64,000 nt of DNA, taken from positions 806,001 through 870,000 of the forward strand of contig CAVWVW010000003.1 in assembly GCA_963758555.1 (NCBI GenBank), written 5' to 3'. This DNA is from CAIUMH01 sp963758555. Its GTDB lineage: Bacteria; Actinomycetota; Acidimicrobiia; Acidimicrobiales; RAAP-2. A model generated the notes under the pieces. It made no database searches. It worked only from the letters and a program-made list of their open reading frames with translations, and was not told where the DNA came from. The position numbers were made by a program, and so were the translations under genes. Shown here piece by piece: positions 50,808 through 59,378 of this stretch. Position 1 is the first letter of the stretch. Every line of letters starts with the position of its first letter.

Positions 50808-52088
50808 GTGGGGGCCCAGCGGATCGATCCGCGCTCGAGCTTGCTCGGAGAGCTGCGTGTGCCGGGAGACAAGTCCATCTCGCATCGCGGCCTGCTGCTG
50901 GCCGCGCTGAGCGAAGGAGCGTCGACCATCGTCGGGCTCTCCCAAGGCGAGGACGTCCACCGGACGAGATCGCTGATCGAGGCTCTGGGAGCGACCGTGA
51001 CGGTGTTCGCTGACGGCGTCGAGGTCAAAGGTGGTCGCTCGCAGCTCCACGCCTCGGCCAGACGGCTCGACTGCGGCAACTCGGGGACCACCATGCGCCT
51101 CGCGGTCGGCGTCCTCGCCGGCATCGAAGGGCACCACGAGCTGGTCGGCGATCGCTCGCTCTCACGACGACCCATGGATCGGGTGGCTCAGCCACTGCGC
51201 TCCATGGGGGCAGCCATCGAGGGTCAGGGTGACCATGAGCGGCCTCCGGTGCTGATCGAAGGGCGACCGTTGCGAGGGATCCGCTATGAGCTTCCCGTGC
51301 CCAGCGCCCAGGTGAAGTCAGCCGTCTTGCTGGCTGGCCTCGATGCCGACGGGCCGACCACCGTCGTCGAGCCGGTCGCCACCAGGCCGAACACCGAGGA
51401 GATGCTGGCTCAGGCCGGGGCCACGATCTCGGTCAGGCGTGCGGGCGCTGTGCGCGAGATCACTGTGGCCCCTTCGGCGCTCGCTCCCCAGGCGTGGGTG
51501 GTGCCTGGCGACCCCTCCCAGGCCGCCTTCTTCCTGGTGGCGGGCCTCCTGGCCTCCGAGGGCGACGTGACGGTCAGCGGTCTCTACGGCGACGCGACGA
51601 GGATCGGCTACCTCGACGTGCTGGTTCGGATGGGCGCCACGCTGGAGAGGAGCGCGGGGCACGATGGCACCGTGCAGGTCACCGCTCGCAGCTCTCGATT
51701 GAGCGCCACCGACGTCCACGCTGTCGAGATCCCCTCGCTCGACGAGGTCCCGATCCTCGTGGTCGCTGCCTGTGCGGCGACTGGGACCACGATCTTCCAT
51801 GACGTGGACGAGCTGCGCATCAAGGAGTCCGACCGCTTCGAGGCGTCCCTGGCCCTCGCTCGGGGGCTTGGCGCCACGGCCACCGGCGACGGGGACAACC
51901 TCGTGATCGAAGGTCTGGGCACGGCGAGAGCCTTCGGCGAGCTCACCGTGGACGCTGCAGGTGATCACCGACTGGCCATGGCTGCTGCGGTGGCCGGCGT
52001 GACAGGAGCGGGAGCCGACGTGTCCGATTTCGAGTCGGTCGCCACCAGCTACCCGGGCTTCCTCGACGAGCTGGCGGCACTGGCGTGA
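50808..52088 (+). CDS. aroA: 3-phosphoshikimate 1-carboxyvinyltransferase (EPSP synthase)
   Basis: A 426-residue enzyme of the shikimate pathway joining shikimate 3-phosphate and PEP. Motifs are LRVPGDKSISHRGLLLAALS, LDCGNSGTTMRLAVGVLAG, SLSRRPMDRV and, near the end, RIKESDRFEASLALARGLGA with GDHRLAMAAAVAG. The GTG start comes six bases after the corrected tyrA stop. A longer upstream reading exists only because of the tyrA frameshifts. Confidence 0.95.
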   Translation: MGAQRIDPRSSLLGELRVPGDKSISHRGLLLAALSEGASTIVGLSQGEDVHRTRSLIEALGATVTVFADGVEVKGGRSQLHASARRLDCGNSGTTMRLAVGVLAGIEGHHELVGDRSLSRRPMDRVAQPLRSMGAAIEGQGDHERPPVLIEGRPLRGIRYELPVPSAQVKSAVLLAGLDADGPTTVVEPVATRPNTEEMLAQAGATISVRRAGAVREITVAPSALAPQAWVVPGDPSQAAFFLVAGLLASEGDVTVSGLYGDATRIGYLDVLVRMGATLERSAGHDGTVQVTARSSRLSATDVHAVEIPSLDEVPILVVAACAATGTTIFHDVDELRIKESDRFEASLALARGLGATATGDGDNLVIEGLGTARAFGELTVDAAGDHRLAMAAAVAGVTGAGADVSDFESVATSYPGFLDELAALA

Positions 52089-52717
52089 GCGCGGAGCGCG
52101 TCATCGCCATCGACGGACCGGCGGGATCTGGCAAGTCGACGATCGCTCGCGCCCTTGCCGAGCGGCTCGGGCTCAAGACCCTCGACACCGGGGCATGCTA
52201 CCGAGCGGTGACGGCTGCCGCCCTGCGAGAGGGCCTTGATCCGGCCGACGAGCACTCCGTGGCCGAGCTCGCCTCAGGCATGGCGCTCTCGATCGAGGGC
52301 GAGGTCATCATCGACGGCGACGACGTCACCGAGGAGATCCGCTCTGAGAAGGTCAACCACGGCGTCTCCCTGGTGGCTGCGAACCAGAGCGTCAGAGAGG
52401 TGCTCGTCGCGTGGCAGCGAGAGTGGGTCTCGACCCATGGTGGGGGCGTGGTCGAAGGTCGAGACATCGGCTCCGTGGTCTTTCCGAACGCCACGGTCAA
52501 GCTGTACCTGACGGCGAGCTCCCAGGAGCGGGCGCGGCGGCGGGCAGAGGAGGGGGCGGCCTCGATCGAGCGTCGGGATCACCTGGACTCGACGAGACGG
52601 GTCTCGCCCCTGACGGTTCCTGAGGGTGCTGTGCAGATCGACACGACCGAGCGCAGCGTCGAAGAGGTCATCGACCTCGTCCTGGGGCTCGTCAAAGAGG
52701 CCGAGGAGGCCTCATGA
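52085..52717 (+). CDS. cmk: Cytidylate kinase
   Basis: A 210-residue CMP/dCMP kinase. The P-loop is IDGPAGSGKSTIARALAERL at about residues 8-27, with LDTGACYRAVTAAALREG and VVEGRDIGSVVFPNATVKLY, and a lid RARRRAEEG. GTG start coupled to aroA (GTGA). The aroA-cmk-plsC order is common. Confidence 0.95.
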   Translation: MSAERVIAIDGPAGSGKSTIARALAERLGLKTLDTGACYRAVTAAALREGLDPADEHSVAELASGMALSIEGEVIIDGDDVTEEIRSEKVNHGVSLVAANQSVREVLVAWQREWVSTHGGGVVEGRDIGSVVFPNATVKLYLTASSQERARRRAEEGAASIERRDHLDSTRRVSPLTVPEGAVQIDTTERSVEEVIDLVLGLVKEAEEAS

Positions 52718-53409
52718 GCGGGCCGGGGGCGGGCTCTGAGGAGCGCCAGATGGTCTTCGTACCCGATCCCTCGCGCACCTGGTTCTATCGGCTCGTGCGG
52801 CGAGCGGTCTGGCTCATCATGATGGCGTGGCTGAGGCCATCGACCTCGGGACGTGGGGTCGTGCCCGACGAGGGAGCGGTGCTCATCGCGCCAGTCCACC
52901 GCTCCAACGTGGACTTCGCCTTCGCCATCCTCGCCACCGATCGCAAGCTGTTCTTCATGGCGAAGGACGGCCTCTTCAAGCAGGGCCTGGCTCGACGCTT
53001 CTTCCTCGCCCTCGGGGCGTTCCCCGTCCATCGCGAGTCAGCCGACCGCTCGGCCCTCGTCCTGGCGGAAGCGGTGCTGCGAGCCGGAGAGGTCCTCGTG
53101 CTCTTCCCGGAGGGGACCAGGCGGGAGGGCCCACGAGTCGAGGCCATCTTGGAGGGAGCAGGGTTCCTCTCGGCTCGATGCGAAGCCCCCGTGCTGCCTC
53201 TCGGGATCGCCGGCTCAGATCGGGTGATGCCGAAGGGCGCCTGGCTGCCACGCCCGAGGAAGGTCCACGTGGTCCTGGGCGAGCTGATCGAGCCACCAGA
53301 GCGAAGTGAGAAGGGACGCGTACCTCGCTCCGCCGTCCACCGGCACACCGAGGCCATCCGAGCCGGCATCCAGGCCGCGTACGACCAGGCGCTCGCTGAG
53401 CAGGGTTAG
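52714..53409 (+). CDS. plsC: 1-acyl-sn-glycerol-3-phosphate acyltransferase-like protein
   Basis: A 231-residue membrane-associated acyltransferase of phospholipid synthesis. The H-x4-D motif is HRSNVD at about residue 62, and FPEGTRREGP follows at about residue 130, with a hydrophobic N-terminal helix (VRRAVWLIMMAWL). It follows cmk with a four-base overlap. The acyl-chain specificity cannot be read from sequence. Confidence 0.9.
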   Translation: MSGPGAGSEERQMVFVPDPSRTWFYRLVRRAVWLIMMAWLRPSTSGRGVVPDEGAVLIAPVHRSNVDFAFAILATDRKLFFMAKDGLFKQGLARRFFLALGAFPVHRESADRSALVLAEAVLRAGEVLVLFPEGTRREGPRVEAILEGAGFLSARCEAPVLPLGIAGSDRVMPKGAWLPRPRKVHVVLGELIEPPERSEKGRVPRSAVHRHTEAIRAGIQAAYDQALAEQG

Positions 53410-54206
53410 CGCTCGCGCCACCAGGTGCCGAAGACGACCCGGGCATAGCGAAACCCGAAGAGCCAGTTCTTGCCCTTCTTGGTGGTCCCGGCTTGGCGCG
53501 GGAGCCACACCGTGGGCCGCTCGGTCACTCGCCAACCACGCTTGAGACACGTGATCAGCAGCTCCGCGGTCTGGTACTGCTCCTGGGTCAGGCGGTCCAC
53601 CACGTCGGCGAGCATGGCCACCCGAAGCGCCCGGTAGCCGTTCGACGTGTCCGTCAGCTCCGAGCCGGTCATCTTGTTCATGATCGTGGAGAAGAACACC
53701 ACGCCTGCCTTGCGGAAGCGGTCGGAGGTGGTGTCGGTGCCCAATCGGCGTGACGCCAGCACGAAGTCGGCCTCGTCGTCGAGGAGGGGTTGGAGCATGA
53801 CGGGGACCTCTTCGGGGTCGTTCTGACCATCGGCATCGAGCGTGACGCAGAACTCGGCACCCCGCTCGATGCAGAGCCGGTAGCCCACCTGCAAGGCGAC
53901 GCCGTGGCCGAGGTTGGCTGGGAAGACGATGGTCGTCGCTCCGGCGGCCTTGGCGATCTCGGCGGTCTCATCATCTCCGCCGTCGACCACCACCACGGTG
54001 AGCAAGGGCAGGCCGCAGGCCTCGGTGGGCATCTTGGCCAGCACGTCGCCGATGGCGCCCTCCTCTTCGAAGGCGCAGATCAGGGCGACGGCACGAGGGA
54101 ACTTGTACTCAGCCCCGTAGCGCTGGTTGAAGTCGTCATGAGCCTCAGCGATGACGTAGCGCCGCAAGGTGGCGAGTCGACGGTGCTCGAGGTCGTTCAG
54201 GGCCAT
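53406..54206 (-). CDS. Glycosyltransferase family 2
   Basis: A 266-residue GT-A glycosyltransferase. AVALICAFEEEGAIGDVLAK and LLTVVVVDGGDDETAEIAKA form the nucleotide site, then CVTLDADGQNDPEEV is the DxD region, and YQTAELLITCLKRGWRVTER lies near the C-terminus. It resembles polyprenyl-phosphate mannosyl/glucosyl transferases (DPM1-like) but lacks a C-terminal membrane anchor. AAGGAACC precedes the ATG; a longer frame upstream overlaps the next gene. Confidence 0.87.
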   Translation of the reverse strand: MALNDLEHRRLATLRRYVIAEAHDDFNQRYGAEYKFPRAVALICAFEEEGAIGDVLAKMPTEACGLPLLTVVVVDGGDDETAEIAKAAGATTIVFPANLGHGVALQVGYRLCIERGAEFCVTLDADGQNDPEEVPVMLQPLLDDEADFVLASRRLGTDTTSDRFRKAGVVFFSTIMNKMTGSELTDTSNGYRALRVAMLADVVDRLTQEQYQTAELLITCLKRGWRVTERPTVWLPRQAGTTKKGKNWLFGFRYARVVFGTWWRER

Positions 54207-54214
54207 GAGGTTCC

Positions 54215-54742
54215 TTAGATCTGGTGGGGATGGGCGAACACACGGCGCACCATCGGTTCGAAGTGCTCGAGGGGCGGCGTGGGGCCCTCTGGGTCGAAGG
54301 CGATCTGGTCCCACTCGTCGGCGAAGGTGGCGGCGAGATCGAACCAGGGCGCCCCGCGGTACTGCTCGCGGGCATCAGGATCCAAACCGAGGTGAGCGAA
54401 GTAGTGCCGGCCCTGGAAGTCCTGGTGGGCGGCGATCATGAGGTAGATCTCTTCGCGCACGTAGGGCCGAAGGATCTCGGCCGCGATCCGAGGATGGTTC
54501 GGCACCGAGATGGCCTTGCCGACGTCGTGGCACAGCGATGCGACGATCAGCTCCTCATCAGCGCCAGCGGCCTCCGCATAGGCGGCGGTCTGCAGGCAGT
54601 GCGTCAGCTGGTCGACCGCAAAGCCGTCGGTGATCGTCGCCAGCGAGCGCAGCAGGTCCAAGACCCCCTCAGCCACACGACCCTGGTGCTCGACGTGCTC
54701 GTTGATGATGACGGCCCACTCTGCCTCGGTGGACTGGTCCAT
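54215..54742 (-). CDS. HD-domain protein, possibly diiron-oxygenase-like
   Basis: A 175-residue HD-fold protein. Metal ligands are His in QLTHCLQTAAYAEAAGA, His-Asp in IVASLCHDVGKAI, a further His in SVPNHPRIAAEILRP and His in LMIAAHQDFQGRH, with Asp in FADEWDQIAFDP. The spacing and AAHQDFQG/RHYF features recall the HD proteins related to PhnZ and inositol oxygenase rather than nucleotide phosphohydrolases (inference). A GTG 12 codons upstream is an alternative start. It sits nine bases ahead of the glycosyltransferase in the same direction. Confidence 0.72.
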   Translation of the reverse strand: MDQSTEAEWAVIINEHVEHQGRVAEGVLDLLRSLATITDGFAVDQLTHCLQTAAYAEAAGADEELIVASLCHDVGKAISVPNHPRIAAEILRPYVREEIYLMIAAHQDFQGRHYFAHLGLDPDAREQYRGAPWFDLAATFADEWDQIAFDPEGPTPPLEHFEPMVRRVFAHPHQI

Positions 54743-54815
54743 CCGGGTGAAGCTCTTGGGTTCTCGTGTAACCGTCACGTCACGATCTTTTCACTTATCA
54801 CTGGGGAGGTTGGGC

Positions 54816-55850
54816 TCAGAGCCTGCTGGCCAGCTCATCGAGGACTTCAGCGGCAGACGTGGTCCGGTCCTTGAGCAGGGCATCGGCGTTCGCCGACGAC
54901 CCGTCTCCGTCGAGCTGGCGGAGGAGCTCACGAAGCTCCGGCGGGGGAGGGAAGTACTCGTCTTCTTCGACCGTGACCACCGTGGTCACCCCACGTCGGG
55001 GGGCCAGTCGCTCGATGACCTCAAGGACCAACCGGTCAGGCGCCGACGCGCCCGCCGTCACCCCCACGACCCCTTGGAGATCGCCGGGCAGCTCGTCGGC
55101 GCTGTTGATGCGAAGGACCCTCGGGCAGCCCGAGATCGCAGCCACCTTGGTGAGCGCCACGGTGTTCGACGAGTTTGCTGAACCCAGCACGACGACGGCG
55201 TCGGCTCGACCGGCGATCTCACGAAGCGCTGCTTGTCGGTTGGTGGTGGCGAAGCAGAGGTCGCTGCGACCGGGCATCCACAGCTCTGGGAACTCCTCTC
55301 GAGCCAGCGCAACGAGATCGGACCACTCGTCGTGGCTGAGCGTCGTCTGGGCCAAGAGCGCCACAGGGGTGCTCGGATCGATCGACGACGTCGCTCGCTG
55401 GAGGTCGTCTTCGTTCTCCACCAGGTGCACGGCCTGCGGGGCGACCGCCATGGTCCCGACGGACTCCTCATGGTTGGCGTGACCCACGTAGAGGATCTCG
55501 TAGCCCTTCGACGCCCTGACCTTGAGCTCGTGATGCACCTTGGTGACCAACGGGCAGACCGCGTCGATGACGATGCGGTCGTGCTGGCGAGCTGCGTCGA
55601 CGACGTCGGGGGCAGAGCCGTGCGCACTCAGCATGAGGGGGGCGCCGGCCGGAACCTCGTCGACGTCATCGACGAAGATGACCCCTTGCTTGATGAACTC
55701 GTTGACCACGAACTGGTTGTGGACGATCTCGTGGTAGCAGTACACAGGCGCTGGAAAGACCTTCACCATCCAGGCCAGCGCTTTGATCGCCTTCTCCACG
55801 CCGGCGCAAAACCCTCTGGGCTGGGCTAGGAGCACCTCATCGACCGCCAC
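54816..55850 (-). CDS. ispH: 4-hydroxy-3-methylbut-2-enyl diphosphate reductase
   Basis: A 344-residue [4Fe-4S] enzyme making IPP and DMAPP, the last step of the MEP isoprenoid pathway. Cluster Cys residues are in AQPRGFCAGVEKAI, VIDAVCPLVTKVHHE and RSDLCFATTNRQAAL. The ends VVGVTAGASAPDRLV and EEDEYFPPPPELRELL are typical. The frame stays open for nearly 500 more codons upstream, but that is the antisense of the next gene; the GTG just before DEVLLAQPRG is the right start. Confidence 0.95.
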   Translation of the reverse strand: MAVDEVLLAQPRGFCAGVEKAIKALAWMVKVFPAPVYCYHEIVHNQFVVNEFIKQGVIFVDDVDEVPAGAPLMLSAHGSAPDVVDAARQHDRIVIDAVCPLVTKVHHELKVRASKGYEILYVGHANHEESVGTMAVAPQAVHLVENEDDLQRATSSIDPSTPVALLAQTTLSHDEWSDLVALAREEFPELWMPGRSDLCFATTNRQAALREIAGRADAVVVLGSANSSNTVALTKVAAISGCPRVLRINSADELPGDLQGVVGVTAGASAPDRLVLEVIERLAPRRGVTTVVTVEEDEYFPPPPELRELLRQLDGDGSSANADALLKDRTTSAAEVLDELASRL

Positions 55851-55907
55851 CAAGCCGAGGCTAGCGGCCGACTGGGGAAGTGCGGCTTCGGACGTAGACT
55901 GCGACCC

Positions 55908-57284
55908 GTGTCGGCCCCCGTCATCAGCGAGGTCGCCGAAGGTTCGCCTGCCTCTCGCGCAGGCCTCAAGGTCGGTGACGTCCTGGTCAGCGTGAACGGC
56001 ATCGAGCCTCTCGACGTCATCGAATACCAGCAGCTCGTCGACGGACCCTTGGTCACGCTCGTGATCCGACGACCCGACGCGCTCTTGGATCGTCGCGTCT
56101 CGGTCGAGAAGCTCGATGGCGAGCCCTTCGGCATCAGAGTCGACTCGGCGGTCTTCGATCGGATCCGCACCTGCGACAACCACTGCGAGTTCTGCTTCAT
56201 CTACCAGCTGCCGAAGGGCCTTCGCAAGAGCCTCTATCTCAAAGATGACGACTACCGGCTGTCCTTCCTCTACGGCAACTTCACGACGCTCACCCGCTTC
56301 ACCGAGCTCGACGCCGAGCGGGTCATCACCGAGCGGCTGAGCCCGCTGTACGTCTCGATCCATGCCACCGACCCTGAGATCAGGGCCTCGATGCTTCGCA
56401 ACCAGCGAGGAGCGACGAGCCTTCGCTGGCTCGACGTGCTGCTCGACGCTGGCATCGAGATCCACGGCCAGGTGGTGGTCTGCCCCGGTGTCAACGACGG
56501 CCCGGTCCTCGAACAGACCCTCCTCGACTGCCTTGATCGCTTTGGCTCGCTCGCCAGTGTCGCCGTGGTGCCCCTCGGGCTGTCGAAGCACTCCACCGAG
56601 GAGGCGATGCGACCGCACAGCCTCGACGAGGCGCGCGACGTCCTCTCGCTCGTCGAAGCGGTCTCCGACGCCGGTGCTCGACTCCGGGGTCGCCGTACGA
56701 TCTTCGCCTCCGATGAGTACTACCTCATGGCCGAGCGACCGCTTCGGGCCCTCTCGTACTACGCCGACATCGATCAGTACGAGAACGGGATCGGCATGGC
56801 CGCCCAGTTCCTCTCCGATGCCACGGGCGCCGGGGTCCCCTCCGGTGGTCGCCACAGCGGCTTCTTCCAAGCCGTCGACGGTGCCCCGCCCTGGGGCTAT
56901 CGCTCCGAGCGGAGCGCGCTCGACTCGCCGCGTTCGAGTGAGCGTCCCACCCTGCTCACCGGCACCTTCGGAGCTCCGATCCTTCGTGCTGCCCTCCATG
57001 AGCTCGGGCGCGCCGACGTCGAGGTGGTCCCCGTGAACAACGACTTCTTCGGTGGCACCACCGGGGTCACGGGCCTCTTGACGGGTGGAGACCTGACCAG
57101 GGTCATCGCCGAGGTGGGCGTCGATCGCCGCTGGGTGCTCCCTGACGTGTGCCTGAACGAGGGGCGCTTCCTCGATGGCTCGACCTTGAGCGAGCTGCCC
57201 GCGCCCGTTGAGGTCGTCGCCACCACCGGTGCGGCGCTCAGAGCGCTGCTCGATCGCTCTCCTCTCTCGGCGAGCCTCTCGTGA
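55908..57284 (+). CDS. PDZ-radical SAM (DUF512) protein
   Basis: A 458-residue protein with an N-terminal PDZ-like domain (SEVAEGSPASRAGLKVGDVL, residues 6-70), then a radical SAM core with C-x3-C-x2-C in TCDNHCEFCFIYQLPKG and SLYLKDDDYRLSFLYGN. A C-terminal DUF512 domain has DVEVVPVNNDFFGGTTGVTG. The family is widespread in actinobacteria, clostridia and cyanobacteria next to der, yet its reaction is unknown. GTG start; divergent from ispH with 57 bases between. The stop overlaps der. Confidence 0.9.
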   Translation: MSAPVISEVAEGSPASRAGLKVGDVLVSVNGIEPLDVIEYQQLVDGPLVTLVIRRPDALLDRRVSVEKLDGEPFGIRVDSAVFDRIRTCDNHCEFCFIYQLPKGLRKSLYLKDDDYRLSFLYGNFTTLTRFTELDAERVITERLSPLYVSIHATDPEIRASMLRNQRGATSLRWLDVLLDAGIEIHGQVVVCPGVNDGPVLEQTLLDCLDRFGSLASVAVVPLGLSKHSTEEAMRPHSLDEARDVLSLVEAVSDAGARLRGRRTIFASDEYYLMAERPLRALSYYADIDQYENGIGMAAQFLSDATGAGVPSGGRHSGFFQAVDGAPPWGYRSERSALDSPRSSERPTLLTGTFGAPILRAALHELGRADVEVVPVNNDFFGGTTGVTGLLTGGDLTRVIAEVGVDRRWVLPDVCLNEGRFLDGSTLSELPAPVEVVATTGAALRALLDRSPLSASLS

Positions 57285-58576
57285 GCACACGACCCACCGT
57301 GGTGATCGCAGGACGACCCAACGTCGGGAAGTCCTCACTGATGAACCGGTTGGTCGGTCGACGCATCGCGGTGGTCGAAGAGCACCCTGGGGTGACCCGG
57401 GACCGCAAGAGCGTCGAGGCCGAGTGGAGCGGCGTGAGCTTCGATCTCGTCGACACCGGTGGCTGGATGCTCAGTGGGGACGCCCTTGACGACAAGGTCT
57501 CCGACCAAGCCGAGCGAGCACTCGGCGAGGCAGATCTGATCCTGTGCGTGGTCGACGCCACCATCGGCGCCACCGACGACGACGTGGCCGTGGCGCGTGT
57601 GATCAAGCGGACCGGACGCCCGGTCTTGCTGGTCGCCAACAAGGTGGATGATCAGCGCCACGAGGCTGCGATCTGGGAGCTGATGTCGCTGGGCCTCGGT
57701 GAGCCACTTGCGTTGAGCGCGCTGCACGGTCGTGGCACCGGTGATCTCTTGGATGCGATCGTCGATGCCCTCGGCAGCGCCGCCGACGAGCAGGACGCCG
57801 AGGACGACGACGATCCGACCACGAGGGTGGCGATCGTGGGTCGACCCAACGTCGGCAAATCGACGCTGTTCAACTGGCTGATCGGCGAGGAGCGCTCGAT
57901 CATCCACGACATGCCCGGCACCACCAGGGATGCGATCGACACGGTCGTCGAGACCGAGCTCGGAGCGATCCGCTTCATCGACACCGCGGGGATGCGCCGA
58001 CGAGCGCGCACCGAACGAGGGGCAGAGAGCCACTCGGTGATCCGTGCGCTCGATGCGCTCGATCGCGCCGATCTGGCCCTCTTGGTGATCGACGCCACGA
58101 TCGGGGCGTCGCACCAGGACCAGCGTCTCGCTGAGCGCATCACCGCCGCAGGCTGCCCCGCGGTCGTGGTGCTCAACAAGTGGGATCTCATCGCCACCGA
58201 GGATCGCGAGGACGTCCTCGCCGGCGTAGGGGAGCGGTTGGCCTTCTTGGGCACTGCGCCGGTGCTCAAGATCTCTGCCGCATCGGGTCGCGGAGCCCAT
58301 CGCATCGTCCCTGCCATCTTCGAAGCGGCGGACTCCTACGCCCAACGGATCTCTACGGGGGCGCTCAACCGAGCGATCAGAGACCTCCAAGCGGCCCATC
58401 CCGCTCCTGGCGTGCGGATCCGCTACGCCGTCCAAGGCGCGATCGAGCCGCCCACCTTCACGCTCTTCGCCTCCGGCCGGATGCCCCAGACGTACCTCCG
58501 CTACGTCGAGCGATCCTTGCGAGAGCGCTTCGACTTCGGATCCACGCCGATGAAGATTCGGGTGCGGGTGGGCTGA
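57281..58576 (+). CDS. der: Ribosome-associated GTPase Der (EngA)
   Basis: A 431-residue protein with two tandem G domains and a KH-like C-terminus; it assists 50S subunit assembly. The first P-loop is IAGRPNVGKSSLMNRLVGRR at residue 10, with DTGGW and NKVDD; the second is IVGRPNVGKSTLFNWLIGEE near residue 187, with DTAGM and NKWDL. The C-terminal QTYLRYVERSLRERFDFGST is typical. GTG start coupled to the radical SAM gene. Confidence 0.96.
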   Translation: MSTRPTVVIAGRPNVGKSSLMNRLVGRRIAVVEEHPGVTRDRKSVEAEWSGVSFDLVDTGGWMLSGDALDDKVSDQAERALGEADLILCVVDATIGATDDDVAVARVIKRTGRPVLLVANKVDDQRHEAAIWELMSLGLGEPLALSALHGRGTGDLLDAIVDALGSAADEQDAEDDDDPTTRVAIVGRPNVGKSTLFNWLIGEERSIIHDMPGTTRDAIDTVVETELGAIRFIDTAGMRRRARTERGAESHSVIRALDALDRADLALLVIDATIGASHQDQRLAERITAAGCPAVVVLNKWDLIATEDREDVLAGVGERLAFLGTAPVLKISAASGRGAHRIVPAIFEAADSYAQRISTGALNRAIRDLQAAHPAPGVRIRYAVQGAIEPPTFTLFASGRMPQTYLRYVERSLRERFDFGSTPMKIRVRVG

Positions 58577-58579
58577 GCC

Positions 58580-58774
58580 ATGCCCTGGTGCGACACCTGC
58601 GATCGCCTCGTCGCCGACGAGGAGGTCGTCGACGGCCACTGCCCTCGCTGCGAGACCGACATCTCTGCGTCAACTCGGCCGCCTCTCCCATGGCGCTTCC
58701 GGCTCATGATCGCAGCCACGGTGGTCTATCTCGGCTACCGGACCTACCAGGTCATCGGTTGGATCAGTCACTGA
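58580..58774 (+). CDS. Small zinc-ribbon membrane protein
   Basis: A 64-residue protein: an N-terminal zinc ribbon C-DTC (MPWCDTCDRLVADE) with CPRC, then one transmembrane helix (FRLMIAATVVYLGYRTYQVI). Four bases after der, so very likely cotranscribed. Function unknown; the metal ribbon on the inner face with a membrane anchor suggests an adaptor role. Confidence 0.7.
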   Translation: MPWCDTCDRLVADEEVVDGHCPRCETDISASTRPPLPWRFRLMIAATVVYLGYRTYQVIGWISH

Positions 58775-58806
58775 GACCCGCCAAGAGCGACGCCTAGGCT
58801 GGGCCC

Positions 58807-59325
58807 GTGGCTCTCTACCGCATCGGTGACAAGGTCCCCACGATCCATCCCGAAGCCTTCGTCGCCCCTGAGGCTGTGGTCATCGGGGACGTCACGATCG
58901 GAGCGCGCTCCTCGATCTGGTTCGGAGCGGTGCTGCGCGGGGATCACGGTCGCATCATCATCGGTCAGGAGACCTCCATCCAGGACGGGACCGTGGTCCA
59001 CACGACGGAGACCTCGCCCACCACGGTGGGTGACCGCTGCGTGATCGGGCACATGGTCCACCTCGAAGGCTGCATCATCGAGGACGACAGCCTGGTGGGC
59101 TCAGGCTCCGTGGTGCTCCACAGCGCCCGCATCTGCTCGTTTGCCACGGTGGGCGCCAACGCCGTGGTGCCCAACAACATGGTCGTCCCCTCCTATGGCC
59201 TTGCCCTCGGCATTCCAGCCAAGATCCGTGAAGGCGCCTCGTCGGCTGAGGGCATCGCCATGGGGGCGAAGCACTACGTGGAGAACGCAAAGCTCTTCAA
59301 CGAGCAGCTCCACCGCCTCGACTGA
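58807..59325 (+). CDS. Gamma-carbonic anhydrase-like hexapeptide-repeat protein
   Basis: A 172-residue left-handed beta-helix protein. Hexapeptide repeats run from AVVIGDVTIGARSSIWFG to VGANAVVPNNMVV. The zinc His positions in this family are matched by LRGDHGRIIIG, GHMVHLEG and the upstream TVVHTT. It could be a carbonic anhydrase or a paralogue without activity. GTG start. Confidence 0.87.
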   Translation: MALYRIGDKVPTIHPEAFVAPEAVVIGDVTIGARSSIWFGAVLRGDHGRIIIGQETSIQDGTVVHTTETSPTTVGDRCVIGHMVHLEGCIIEDDSLVGSGSVVLHSARICSFATVGANAVVPNNMVVPSYGLALGIPAKIREGASSAEGIAMGAKHYVENAKLFNEQLHRLD

Positions 59326-59378
59326 CGACGATTGCCGTCGAGGCGCACCAAGGGGATTGATGGCGGGGAGGGGGACTG

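Noticed and set aside
50190..52088. Bifunctional TyrA-AroA fusion
   Set aside because: The ACT domain reaches its natural end and stop one frame away; the fusion exists only through an apparent extra base.
55851..57338. Extension of ispH to an 840-residue protein
   Set aside because: The upstream 496 codons are the antisense of the radical SAM gene; IspH proteins begin near the GTG at 55850.
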